DNA from: JAAXIE01 sp965263155
Lineage (GTDB): Bacteria > Chloroflexota > Dehalococcoidia > Lucifugimonadales > JAAXIE01
Length of the DNA: 64,000 nucleotides
Reading direction: 5' to 3'
Assembly (NCBI GenBank): GCA_965263155.1
Contig: OZ253586.1
Location: forward strand, 1,860,001-1,924,000
Part shown: positions 8,267-17,257 of the stretch, piece after piece
Layout: every line of letters begins with the position of its first letter
How positions within the stretch are numbered: the stretch's first letter is position 1
Position numbers and translations under genes: made by a program
Notes under the pieces: generated by a model
What the model was told of the DNA's origin: nothing
Database searches by the model: none
The model's input: only the letters and a program-made list of their open reading frames with translations

Positions 8267-10165
8267 TTACTGGCGATGAGGCACGTAGTCGAAGTTGCTC
8301 AGCCAGTCAAGGGTGCCGGCCATGGGCTGCCAGGGGTCGATTTCCGGCCCCACGGGGAACACTTGGTTGGCCTCGTAGGTGACGATGGTGAGGGCGTGCT
8401 CGTGGAGCCAGCGGGCCATGTCAGACTGCTTGCTCCACCTCGCCTCTTCGTCAACGGTCGCTAGGGCGTCCTCCATCATGGCCTGCCAGTCGGGGTGCTC
8501 CAAACCGAAGTTGATGGAGTTGGTCGAGTTGAAGAGTATCTGCATGGTACGCAGCGGCTCGAAGGTGGCGATAGTAGCCTGTGTGCTGGCGCCCTTGGCG
8601 GCCCGGCTTACCAAGGTAGGCCGGAATTCCGAGAAGGGCCGGTTCTGCTGGTTGCACTGAATGCCAACCTCCAGCCACATGGTGCAGACGGCCTCTCCGT
8701 TTTCCACAGCCCCGGGAGAGGGCCGGATGGTGAGGGCCATATCGATTTCGAAGCCGTCCTCGTACCCCGCCTCTTGCAGCAGTTGTTTGGCCAAGGCCAC
8801 GTCGTACTCGAAGGTCAACTGGTCTAGGCCGAACTGCTTCATCCGGCCGGAATGGCCGGTGAACCAGATGTGGTAGAGGGGCTGGCCCTCGCCAAAGGCC
8901 AGGTTGTTGATCAGCTTCTGACGGTCGATGGCGTGATTCATCGCCAGCCGGACCTTGCGCGCCTTGTTCCACTCCTCGCTGTTGGTGTCGGAGTCGCAGG
9001 AAACCCAGGCGAGGGAGCAATCGAAGGCGTTATCCACAATAGGGATTCGGATATCACCGTTGGAGTCGGGGTGGTGGTCCGGGTGGTCGGTATAGTACTG
9101 CTGACCCAGCAGGTTCAAATACAGGCCCACAGCCCCTGGGAAGCTCATGTACTTTATGTCACTGCGGTCCTCACCCCTGATGGCCTGGATGGACTCAAGG
9201 GTGAAGGAGCCGGTATCGATGGTTCCCGAGAGGAAGTTGGCCAGCCTGGTGGACTCCTCCTGAATCTCATGCCAGATCATCTCGGCGAACTCGGGACTAT
9301 TGTTCCAGTGGTCCTTGACGGCGTCGAACCTTCGGTCCACGCCCGTAGTAGCCGAAGCTAGCACCCAGGGGCCGGTGCCCACGGACTCGCGGTTCGCCTC
9401 CTCCGCTCCCTTGGCGTCGTAGTGTTTCTTGCTGTGCATGGAAAGGGAGGCGCCCAAGGGCATGCGACTGTGCCATGTGATCTCTATAGTGGGTTTGGGG
9501 CGCGTGAGTTGGACGGTGTGAGAGTCAAGCTTGACCATCTCGCACCCGTCACAGGTAAAGGTGCGTCGGGAGCCTCCCGCGATCGGGTGGGGTGCTCCGG
9601 GAGTGGCTACGTCTTCCCAAGTGAAGACGAAGTCATCAGCGTCGAACTCGCCCCAATCGTCGCCACTGTTTGTACGCCAAGGAACGCCCTCGCGTAGATG
9701 GAAGGTGTAAACAAGGCCAGCGGCGTCCACGTCCCATTCGGTGACGAGACGGGGCACCACGATGCCTTCCGTGTCGGTGGCGAACATGGCCTCGCCGGTG
9801 GTGATGCCGTCGGTCTTCTGGGGCTGGTAGTCCTGGATGGAGAGCCCGAAGTTAGGCGGGCCCATCTCAGGCACTGAGAAGTCGAATGTGCCTTCCTGCA
9901 CCATCATGGCTGGAGTCGGAGTATCGGCCGGGGCAGGGGCGGCGGTGGGTGTGGCTGCCGGGGCAACAGTCGCCGCGACCGGTGCTGCGATAGCTGCCGC
10001 CGGGGCTTGAGTTACCGCTGCCGTAGCTACCGTTGGGGCAGCTGTGGGTGCTGCCGTCGGAGCAGGAGCTTCCGTTGCCTCCTCTCCGCAGGCAATGACC
10101 ATTGCGAGGATGATAAGGAGAACTCCGGGGAAGAGCATTGTGCGAAACTTCAGGTACCTTATCAT
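8267..10165 (-). CDS. family-5 ABC solute-binding lipoprotein, tandem copy 2
   Basis: A 632-residue paralogue of copies 1 and 3. The start ATG at 10165 is preceded by GGAGGAGG at a suitable distance; the frame is open for 27 codons further upstream but without a ribosome site. The lipobox cysteine is residue 26, within Val-Ile-Ala-Cys-Gly-Glu-Glu, and an Ala/Pro/Thr linker follows. The body carries the same CxxC (Cys-Asp-Gly-Cys) and the second cysteine pair near Ala-Phe-Asp-Cys. It has its own promoter and a strong terminator, so it is a separate transcription unit. Copies 1 and 2 look equally intact and may bind related ligands. Confidence 0.93.
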   Translation of the reverse strand: MIRYLKFRTMLFPGVLLIILAMVIACGEEATEAPAPTAAPTAAPTVATAAVTQAPAAAIAAPVAATVAPAATPTAAPAPADTPTPAMMVQEGTFDFSVPEMGPPNFGLSIQDYQPQKTDGITTGEAMFATDTEGIVVPRLVTEWDVDAAGLVYTFHLREGVPWRTNSGDDWGEFDADDFVFTWEDVATPGAPHPIAGGSRRTFTCDGCEMVKLDSHTVQLTRPKPTIEITWHSRMPLGASLSMHSKKHYDAKGAEEANRESVGTGPWVLASATTGVDRRFDAVKDHWNNSPEFAEMIWHEIQEESTRLANFLSGTIDTGSFTLESIQAIRGEDRSDIKYMSFPGAVGLYLNLLGQQYYTDHPDHHPDSNGDIRIPIVDNAFDCSLAWVSCDSDTNSEEWNKARKVRLAMNHAIDRQKLINNLAFGEGQPLYHIWFTGHSGRMKQFGLDQLTFEYDVALAKQLLQEAGYEDGFEIDMALTIRPSPGAVENGEAVCTMWLEVGIQCNQQNRPFSEFRPTLVSRAAKGASTQATIATFEPLRTMQILFNSTNSINFGLEHPDWQAMMEDALATVDEEARWSKQSDMARWLHEHALTIVTYEANQVFPVGPEIDPWQPMAGTLDWLSNFDYVPHRQ

Positions 10166-10247
10166 TTCCGAGACCTCCTCCAGCGTGTTCGGTAAAACCA
10201 CCAGTGATTGAGGTTCGAATTTACAGACTGCGGTACGCGGATGCACC

Positions 10248-10277
10248 TTTATAGCACACAGCCATGCATTCTGCCAA
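10248..10277 (-). promoter_or_regulatory. sigma-70-like promoter of tandem copy 2
   Basis: TTGGCA, an 18-base spacer and TATAAA on the minus strand, nearly identical to the promoter of copy 1. The leader contains a segment ATTCGAACCTCAATCAC shared with copy 3. Confidence 0.7.
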
Positions 10278-10307
10278 CGCTATTCGCCAACTGCTACTAA
10301 CTACCCG

Positions 10308-10351
10308 AAAGCGAAAGGCGTCCCGGGTACCCCCAGGACGCCTTTCGCTTT
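10308..10351 (-). terminator. hairpin terminator of tandem copy 3
   Basis: A perfect 16-bp stem (AAAGCGAAAGGCGTCC with its complement) and a 12-base loop, just beyond the 3' end of the broken third copy. The T run is short on both strands, so it could act in either direction. Confidence 0.75.
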
Positions 10352-10378
10352 GAAGACTGGAAGCTCCGCTCTTAAGGC

Positions 10379-12163
10379 CTACTGGCGATGTGTCACGTAC
10401 TCGAAGTTGCTGAGCCAGTCCAACGTGCCGGCCATAGGCTGCCAAGGGTCGATTTCAGGCCCCACGGGGAACACTTGGTTGGCCTCGTAGGTCACAATGG
10501 TGAGGGCATGCTCGTGGAGCCAGCGGGCCAACCCGGCCTGCTTTTCCCACCGCTCCTCCTCATCGAAGGTCGCCAAGGCATCTTCCATCATGGCCTGCCA
10601 GTCGGGGTGCTCTAGGCCGAAGTTGATGGAGTTCGTGGAGTTGAAAAGGATTTGCATGGTGCGCAGCGGCTCAAAGGTGGCGACGCTAGCCTGGCTGTTA
10701 ACCCCCTTGGCGGAACGGCTTACCAGAGTAGGCCGGAACTCGGAAAAGGGTCTGTTTTGCAGATTGCACCGTATGTCAACTTCCAGCCACATGGTGCAGA
10801 CGGCCTCAGCGTTTTCAACCGCGCCGGGGGTAGGCCGGAGGGTGAGGGACATGTCGATTTCAAAGCCGTCGGGATATCCGGCATCGGACAGTAGCTGCTG
10901 GGCCTTGCCGACATCGTACTCGAAGGTCAGCTCGTCCAGGCCGAACTGCTTCATACGGCTGTGGTGGCCAGTGAACCAGATGTGGTAAAGCGGTTGGCCT
11001 TCGCCGAAGGCTAGGTTGTTGATCAGCTTCTGCCGGTCTATGGCGTGGTTCATGGCTTGGCGGACCTTGCGGGCCGTATCCCACTCCGCACTGCTGGTGT
11101 CCGCAACACAGGAGACCCAAGGGAAGGAGCAATCAAAGGCATTGTCGTCTATGTGTACGCGTATGTCGCCGTTGGAGTCGGGCAGGTGGTGGGGATGGTC
11201 GGTGTAGTACTGCTGGCCCAGCAGGGTGAGATAGACGCCCACCGCGCCGGGGAAGCTCATAAATTTTATATCGTCCCGGTCTTCGCCCCTGATGGCCTGA
11301 ATGGACTCCAAAGTGAAGGAGCCAGTATCAATCTGGCCCGATAGGAAGTTGGCCAGCCTAGTCGACTCCTCCTGTATCTCGTGCCAAATCATCTCGGCGA
11401 ACTCGGGGCTATGGTTCCAGTGGTCCGAGACAGCCTCGAATTTTCGGTCCACGCCACTGGTGGCGCTGGTTAGCATCCAAGGCCCGGTGCCGACGGATTC
11501 TAGGTTGTCCTGCTCCACGCCCACCGCATCGTAGTGCTTCTTGCTGTGCATGGAGAGGGAAGCGCCCACCGGCATGCGGCTGTGCCAAGTGATCTCAATG
11601 CTCGGCGAGGGGCGTGTGAACTGGACCGTGTGCGAGTCGAGCTTGACCATCTCACACTCAGAGCAGGTGAAGGTGCGGCGCGATCCCCCGGCGATGGGGT
11701 GTGGCGCCCCGGGAGTGGCCACGTCCCGCTAGGTGTACATGAAGTCGTCGGCGTCGAACTCTCCCCAGTCGCCGTAGTTGGTGTGCCAGGGAACGCCTTG
11801 ACGCAGGTGGAACGTGTAGACGAGACCAGCGGCATCCACATCCCAGTCGGCGACGAGGCGGGGCACTACCAGACCATCGGGCCCAGTGGCGAACATGGCC
11901 TCGTGGGTGGTGATGCTATCGGTCTTCTGGGGCTGATAGTCCTGTATGGAGAGGCCGAAGTTGGGAGGGCCCATCTCAGGTACAGAGAAGTCGAAAGTGC
12001 CTTCCGCCATCGCCGTGGGAGGAGAAGCGGCTGGCGTAGCGGTGACCGCGGGTGTGCTAGCGGGGGTGCCAGTTGCCTCCTCTCCGCAGGCAATGATCAT
12101 TGCCACGATGATGAGTAGAATTCCGTGGAAGAGCATTGTGCGAAATTTCAGGCACCATATCAT
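10379..12163 (-). pseudogene. family-5 ABC solute-binding lipoprotein, tandem copy 3, amber-interrupted
   Basis: The gene starts at ATG 12163 behind GGAGGG, with a lipobox and a shorter Ala/Pro/Thr linker than its sisters. At codon 145 (11731-11729) the frame has TAG where copies 1 and 2 have TGG for Trp in Phe-Thr-Trp-(Gln/Glu)-Asp-Val-Ala. The frame continues unshifted for another 449 codons to the end, with both cysteine pairs preserved. Truncation would leave only the anchor and a fragment of the binding domain; a GTG at 11722 could not restore secretion. The rest is well preserved, so the mutation looks recent. Confidence 0.9.
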
Positions 12164-12244
12164 TTTCGAGCCCTCCTCTAGCAGCGTTTAGCGTAAACAC
12201 CGGTGATTGAGGTTCGAATCCTAGCCCTGCAATGGGGATGCGCC

Positions 12245-12274
12245 TTTATAGTACAGGATTTCACACGATACCAT
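12245..12274 (-). promoter_or_regulatory. possible promoter of tandem copy 3
   Basis: TATAAA at 12250-12245 sits in the same GCGCCTTTATAG context as the promoters of copies 1 and 2. The -35 region is poor (ATGGTA), unlike TTGGCA in its sisters. Confidence 0.4.
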
Positions 12275-12422
12275 AGTCTTTACGTAATATTCATCGATAT
12301 ATTGCGACGGAAACAGGCAGATGCTCGTGTGGGGTGCTTTCTGGGGCAAACTCGGCTAAACTGCGCGATGTATTTTGTGGCTTTGGGAGATGCGGTGCCG
12401 TTAGGGCGCCGAGGAGTGGAGC

Positions 12423-13466
12423 ATGGAATTCGGACTGTTCGTAGAATTTCCCTACGCGGGAGGGCTGAGCGATCAAGAGGCGTTCGCCCAGTCCTTCGCA
12501 CTAGTGGATGAAGCGGAGAACCTCGGTGTCGACGCAGTCTGGCTCCCTGAATACCATTTCTCCCCTGTCAGCGTACTGTCGTCGCCCATCGCAGTAGCTG
12601 CGGCTATCGCCGCCCGTACTCAGAAGGTGCGGATCGGTATGGGGGTCTTATGTCTCCCTCTGGGCAACCCACTGCGGTTCGCCGAAGATGGGGCGACATT
12701 GGACCACATCAGCCAAGGCAGGCTGGACTTTGGCATTGGGCGAGGCACCTTCCCTGACCACCACGATGCCTTCAACTCGCCCTACTTGGAAAGCCGTGGG
12801 CGGTTCGAGGAGTATTTGGAGGTGATCATCAAGGCATGGACCATGGATGAGTTCTCCTTCGATGGGGAACACTACCACTGCGATACCCTCAGAGTGACAC
12901 CCAAGCCCTTCCAGAAGCCACATCCCCCCATCAGCATCGGGGCTACCTCAGCGGAGACCTTCCCCATAGTGGGGCGCATGGGCTACCCGATAATCGTCAA
13001 CCCGTCGCGAGCGTTTGCGCTAAGGGACTTGGCCCCTTACATGGCGGAGTACCGTCAAGCTTGGCGAGAGGCCGGGCACGAGGGAGATGGCTCCATTGGG
13101 CTGCGTGTGCCGGTATACGTGGCGGAAACAGAGGAAGAGGCCTACAACGAGCCCATGGAGAGTACGGCCAACTCCATAATGCGGTTGGGCGAGCGTGTGG
13201 CTGGCAGCGCTTCGCGACAGGGCACCACTGGCAACTGGCGCGATGAGGCAGCCCAAATCATGTCCATGACCTACGACGACTGGCTGCGGGACAAGGTGCT
13301 CTACGGCACCCCGGAGTCTGTCGCCGAGCGTCTACAGGGACTCATCGAAGAGTTGGGCCTGAGCAAGATTGTCTACGAAATTAACTTCGGCCGACGTATC
13401 CCTTACGAACACCAGTTGAAGTGCCTGCGCCTGCTCACCGAGCGGGTGCTAGTGCATTTCAAATAG
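12423..13466 (+). CDS. luciferase-like flavin-dependent oxidoreductase (LLM class)
   Basis: A 347-residue TIM-barrel protein of the bacterial luciferase-like monooxygenase family, which uses reduced FMN or F420. The start ATG follows GAGGAG with a six-base gap. Typical segments are Ala-Val-Trp-Leu-Pro-Glu-Tyr-His-Phe near residues 38-46, Ile-Gly-Met-Gly-Val near 72-76 and Phe-Gly-Ile-Gly-Arg-Gly near 102-107. It is cytoplasmic. It is convergent with hyuB, with a shared hairpin between them. It is one of four members of the family in the window, each with different neighbours. The substrate and the choice between FMN and F420 cannot be read from the sequence. Confidence 0.9.
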   Translation: MEFGLFVEFPYAGGLSDQEAFAQSFALVDEAENLGVDAVWLPEYHFSPVSVLSSPIAVAAAIAARTQKVRIGMGVLCLPLGNPLRFAEDGATLDHISQGRLDFGIGRGTFPDHHDAFNSPYLESRGRFEEYLEVIIKAWTMDEFSFDGEHYHCDTLRVTPKPFQKPHPPISIGATSAETFPIVGRMGYPIIVNPSRAFALRDLAPYMAEYRQAWREAGHEGDGSIGLRVPVYVAETEEEAYNEPMESTANSIMRLGERVAGSASRQGTTGNWRDEAAQIMSMTYDDWLRDKVLYGTPESVAERLQGLIEELGLSKIVYEINFGRRIPYEHQLKCLRLLTERVLVHFK

Positions 13467-13481
13467 GGGCCGCCGCCTTGT

Positions 13482-13509
13482 GCCAACGGGGCTGCTCAGC
13501 CCTGTTGGC
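13482..13509. terminator. bidirectional hairpin between convergent genes
   Basis: A GCCAACGGGGCT arm pairs with AGCCCTGTTGGC (one G-U pair), loop GCTC. It lies between the ends of the flavin oxidoreductase and hyuB. Confidence 0.55.
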
Positions 13510-13533
13510 TGCCCCTACCGGGTAAAGCGGGCT

Positions 13534-15318
13534 CTATACGCGGTCGGCTCTCATTCGGTCCCGTAGCTCCGCGGTAGCCTGCTCATCCACTTGCCGCGAG
13601 TCGTCAAGGACGACGCCATAGTCGCTCGCAGCCGACTCTGGCGATATGTACCCCAGTCGGACGTCCTCGGCCACCTTCTCGGCGGGCCGGTCTAAGGGTT
13701 CGCCAAAGCCCCCACCCCCACCACTATTTATGATGTAGGTATCCCCCGGTTCGAGCTGCATACCGAACATCTTGCCGTTATTCTCGGGGGACATGGTGCT
13801 GCCATCAGCCCAGAGTACGGTGATGCCGTTTGGCAGAGCATCCTTGCCGCCCAGCAGTCCCCATGGGGCGCACCGGGTACGCTCGATTTGCGTGTTCAGG
13901 GTAATGGGTGCCATTGTCTCAATGGACCGGTGCAGACCAAGACCTCCGCGCTGTAGGCCAGCGCCTCCGGAGTCTTGGCGCAAGGAGTAGTCGCGCACGA
14001 TTAGAGGCGACTTGGCTTCGCTGGCCTCCACTGGGCCGTTGTGGGTGTCGCCGTCGTTGATGCAGATGGTGGCGCTCATGCCATCCTCATTGTGCTTGGC
14101 TCCAAAGCCTCCACCTGAGGGACCGATGAGGCCGAAGAAGAAGCGTCCGTTACGCGGGTCCGTGCCGTAGGTGTTGGCGGAGACCAAGTCGGCATGGTGC
14201 CCCGCGATGGTGCGATCGGGCACCGCTAGGGCCATGGCCTTGAAGATGGTGTCGACCACAGTCATGGGGATGGTCATCCACCAGCGGGTGGCAGCGGGTT
14301 TGGTGGCGCTGATGACCCGGCCCGGTGGCAACACCACGTTGAGGGGCCGGAAAGAGCCTTGGTTGATGGGTAGCCAGAGGGGGCTGGTGAGGCACTTGAA
14401 GGCCACCTCAGCCGCCGAACGCCCAGCGGTCGCCCCCGAATTGTAGAAGCCTCCCACCTGACCGCTGACCCCGCTGAGGTCGATGGTCATGTTCTCGCTA
14501 TCGACGATGATCTTGACATGTATGGGGATGTGCCTGCCGGTGGAGACTCCGTCATCGTCCATGAACGACTCGGCCTCGTACACGCCATCGGGTATGCCGC
14601 TGACTCCGGCTCTGGCAAGACGCTCGCTCTGGTCGTAGATGCGGTCGATGCTGCCCAGCACGGCGTCCTTGCCGTACCGCCCCAGCAACTCTAGGAAGCG
14701 ACGCTCTCCGGTCTTGATGGATGCCACCTGGGCGCGGAAATCGCCCATCGCCAAGTCGGGGAAGCGGACGTTGGAGCAGATGATGTCGGTGAGCTCGCGG
14801 TCCTGCTGCCCCTCTTTGTAAATCTTGACGATGGGCAGCTGAAGTCCCTCGGAATAGATATCGCGGGTGGCTCCACCCAGCACTCCGCCCACATCTTGCC
14901 AGTGGGCCATGGATGAGGAGAAGGCCACGATTTCGCCTTCCCAGAAGATGGGGACGGTGAAAATCATGTGGTTCAGGTGGCTGCCCATGATGTAGGAGTC
15001 GTTGGTGAGGAGGATGTCGCCGGGGTGTATGCCGTCGGGGCCGTAGAACTCCAGCTTGGCCTTGATGGCATCAGACAAGCCTCGGATGAACATAGGCAGG
15101 CCTAGGCCGATGGAGATGGTATTCCCCTTGGCATCGAAAAGCCCCACGGTGAAGTCCAGCGCCTCGTAGACGATCATGTTGTAGGCGGTGCGCATCAGGT
15201 TGGTCTTCATCTCATCTGTGATGGCGACCACGCCGTTGCGAACGATCTCAGCGGTGATGGCGTCGGCCCCGGTGGGATTGGTTTCTGCTACGGTGGTTGC
15301 TGAGGTAGTGGTGCTCAT
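13534..15318 (-). CDS. hyuB: hydantoinase B / 5-oxoprolinase beta-type subunit (intact copy)
   Basis: A 594-residue protein starting at ATG 15318, which overlaps the TGA of the hyuA remnant as ATGA. HyuB works with HyuA in the ATP-dependent opening of hydantoin or 5-oxoproline-like rings. The family's early segment Asn-Leu-Met-Arg-Thr-Ala-Tyr-Asn and the later Gly-Gly-Gly-Gly-Phe-Gly-Glu-Pro near the C-terminus are seen, and the length is usual. Its own hyuA is gone except for a short tail, so it probably relies on the complete hyuA at 17254-19311. It is a close paralogue of the frameshifted copy upstream, and its N-terminal half is almost the same protein. Confidence 0.92.
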   Translation of the reverse strand: MSTTTSATTVAETNPTGADAITAEIVRNGVVAITDEMKTNLMRTAYNMIVYEALDFTVGLFDAKGNTISIGLGLPMFIRGLSDAIKAKLEFYGPDGIHPGDILLTNDSYIMGSHLNHMIFTVPIFWEGEIVAFSSSMAHWQDVGGVLGGATRDIYSEGLQLPIVKIYKEGQQDRELTDIICSNVRFPDLAMGDFRAQVASIKTGERRFLELLGRYGKDAVLGSIDRIYDQSERLARAGVSGIPDGVYEAESFMDDDGVSTGRHIPIHVKIIVDSENMTIDLSGVSGQVGGFYNSGATAGRSAAEVAFKCLTSPLWLPINQGSFRPLNVVLPPGRVISATKPAATRWWMTIPMTVVDTIFKAMALAVPDRTIAGHHADLVSANTYGTDPRNGRFFFGLIGPSGGGFGAKHNEDGMSATICINDGDTHNGPVEASEAKSPLIVRDYSLRQDSGGAGLQRGGLGLHRSIETMAPITLNTQIERTRCAPWGLLGGKDALPNGITVLWADGSTMSPENNGKMFGMQLEPGDTYIINSGGGGGFGEPLDRPAEKVAEDVRLGYISPESAASDYGVVLDDSRQVDEQATAELRDRMRADRV

Positions 15319-15466
15319 TTGGCCCCCAAATCGATTACAAGATGACCGTACTCGTTGATCGTGGCGTGGCCGTCCGGAGAAAGGCGGAGAAGTGAGGCCT
15401 TGGGATGATGGCCGACCCACGGATGACACTGGCGTTGGTGTACTTCATGTACAGAGTGCTGGCGTC
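15315..15466 (-). pseudogene. C-terminal remnant of a second hyuA
   Basis: The last codons read Asn-Glu-Tyr-Gly-His-Leu-Val-Ile-Asp-Leu-Gly-Ala-Lys-stop. They match the C-terminus of the intact hyuA (Asn-Glu-Tyr-Gly-His-Leu-Val-Ile-Gly-Leu-Gly-Ala-Lys), including the ATGA overlap with hyuB. Further upstream a shifted frame gives Val-Ile-Arg-Gly-Ser-Ala-Ile-Ile, matching Ile-Ile-Glu-Gly-Pro-Ala-Ile-Ile in hyuA. Only about 50 residues' worth remain. It marks a former hyuA-hyuB pair from which nearly all of hyuA was deleted. Confidence 0.8.
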
Positions 15467-15467
15467 C

Positions 15468-17257
15468 CTAGTCGTCTGCGAGCTGCAGGTTCCTCATCTG
15501 GTCCCGCAAGGCTTCCGTTGACCGCCGGTCCAAGTTGCCTTCACCGTCTAGCACGACACCATAGTTCTTAAGGGCCGACTCCGCCGAGATGTACTCCAGC
15601 TTCACGTCCTCGGCTACTTTTTCCGCGGGCCTCTCCAGCGGGTCATCGAACCCTCCGCCACCCCCACTATCGACGACGTACACATCACCCGGCTCCAGCT
15701 GCATGCCAAGGAGCTTACCGTTGTCAGGCCGGATGGTCCCGCCTTCGGCCTTATGTATAGTGATGCCGTTGGGCAGGGCGTCCATGCCCCCGCGCAGTCC
15801 CCAGGGTGCGCACTGAGTGCGCTCAATTCGGGTGTTCAGAGTGACAGGGGCTTGCGTCTCGATGGCGCGGCGGATGCCTAGGCCTCCACGCTGCCTGCCT
15901 GCGCCTCCGGAGTCTTGCCGCAGCCCGTAACTCCTTATGATGAGAGGAGCCTTGGCCTCACAGGCTTCGACGGGACCGTTGTGGGTGTCGCCGTCGTTGA
16001 TGCAGATGGTGGCACTCATGCCGTCCTCGTTGTGCTTGGCCCCGAATCCGCCACCAGCTGGGCCGATCTGGCCAAAGAAGAAGCGTCCATTCCGTGGATT
16101 TGTCCCGTAGGTGCTGGCCGAAACCAAGTCGGCATGGTGCCCGGCGATGGTGCGATCGGGCACTGCCTGCTCCATCGCCTTGAAGATAGTGTCCACTACC
16201 GTCATTGGTATGGTCATCCACATGCGGGTTGCGGCTGGCTTGGTGGCACTGATGACGCGGCGCGGTGGCAGTACCACATTGAGAGGGTTGAAGGAGCCTT
16301 GGTTGATGGGCAGCCAGAGAGGGCTGGTGAGGCACTTGAAGGCCACCTCAGCCGCCGAACGCCCAGCGGTCGCTCCCGAATTGTAGAAGCCTCCCACCTG
16401 ACCGCTGACCCCGCTGAGGTCGATGGTCATGTTCTCGCCATCGACGATGATCTTGACATGTATGGGGATGTGCCTGCCGATGGAGACTCCGTCGTCGTCC
16501 ATGAACGACTCGGCCTCGTCACGCCATCCGGTATGCTGCTGACTCCGGCTCTGGCAAGGCACTCGCTCTGGTCGTAGATGCGGTCGATGCTGCCCAGCAC
16601 GGCGTCCTTGCCGTACCGCCCCAGCAACTCCAGGAAGCGGCGCTCGCCAGTCTTGATGGATGCCACTTGGGCGCGGAAGTCCCCCATCGCGAGGTCGGGG
16701 AAGCGCACGTTGGAGCAGATGATGTCGGTTAGCTCGCGGTCCTGCTGACCTTCCTTGTAAATCTTGACGATGGGGAGTTGGAGACCCTCGGAGTAGATGT
16801 CGCGAGTGGCCCCTCCGAGTACCCCGCCGATATCCTGCCAGTGGGCCATGGAGGAGGAGAAGGCCACGATTTCGCCCTCCCAGAAGATGGGAACGGTGAA
16901 TATCATGTGGTTCAGGTGGCTCCCCATGATATAGGAATCATTGGTAAGGAGGATGTCGCCGGGGCTAATGCCGTCGGGGCCGTAGAACTCCAGCTTGGCC
17001 TTGATGGCATCAGACAAGCCTCGGATGAACATAGGCAGGCCTAGGCCGATGGAGATGGTGTTCCCCTTGGCATCGAACAGGCCCACGGTGAAGTCCAGCG
17101 CCTCGTACACAATCATGTTGTATGCGGTGCGCATCAGGTTGGTCTTCATCTCGTCGGTGATGGCGACCACGCCGTTGCGAACGATCTCAGCGGTGATTGC
17201 GTCGGCCCCTGTGGCCTTGGTTTCTGCTACGCTGGTTGCTGCGGTAGTGGTGGTCAT
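15468..17257 (-). pseudogene. hydantoinase B-type subunit, second copy, frameshifted
   Basis: The gene starts at ATG 17257 in an ATGA overlap with hyuA. The first 246 or so residues are nearly identical to the intact hyuB. At about 16519-16520 one base is missing compared with the sister gene (CCTCGTCACGCC against CCTCGTACACGCC). The frame then leaves the family sequence and ends early. The remaining 360 residues are fully open in the next frame and end Leu-Gln-Leu-Ala-Asp-Asp. One deletion explains the whole break. A sequencing or assembly error cannot be excluded, because the two copies are nearly identical here. Confidence 0.85.

Noticed and set aside
10379..12163. Amber codon read as an unusual amino acid
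   Set aside because: The sister genes have an ordinary tryptophan codon here and no recoding signal is seen. A nonsense mutation is simpler.
12195..12240. GGTTCGAATCC, resembling the T-loop of a tRNA
   Set aside because: No acceptor stem, anticodon arm or D arm can be formed around it. The motif belongs to the duplicated leader of the binding-protein genes.
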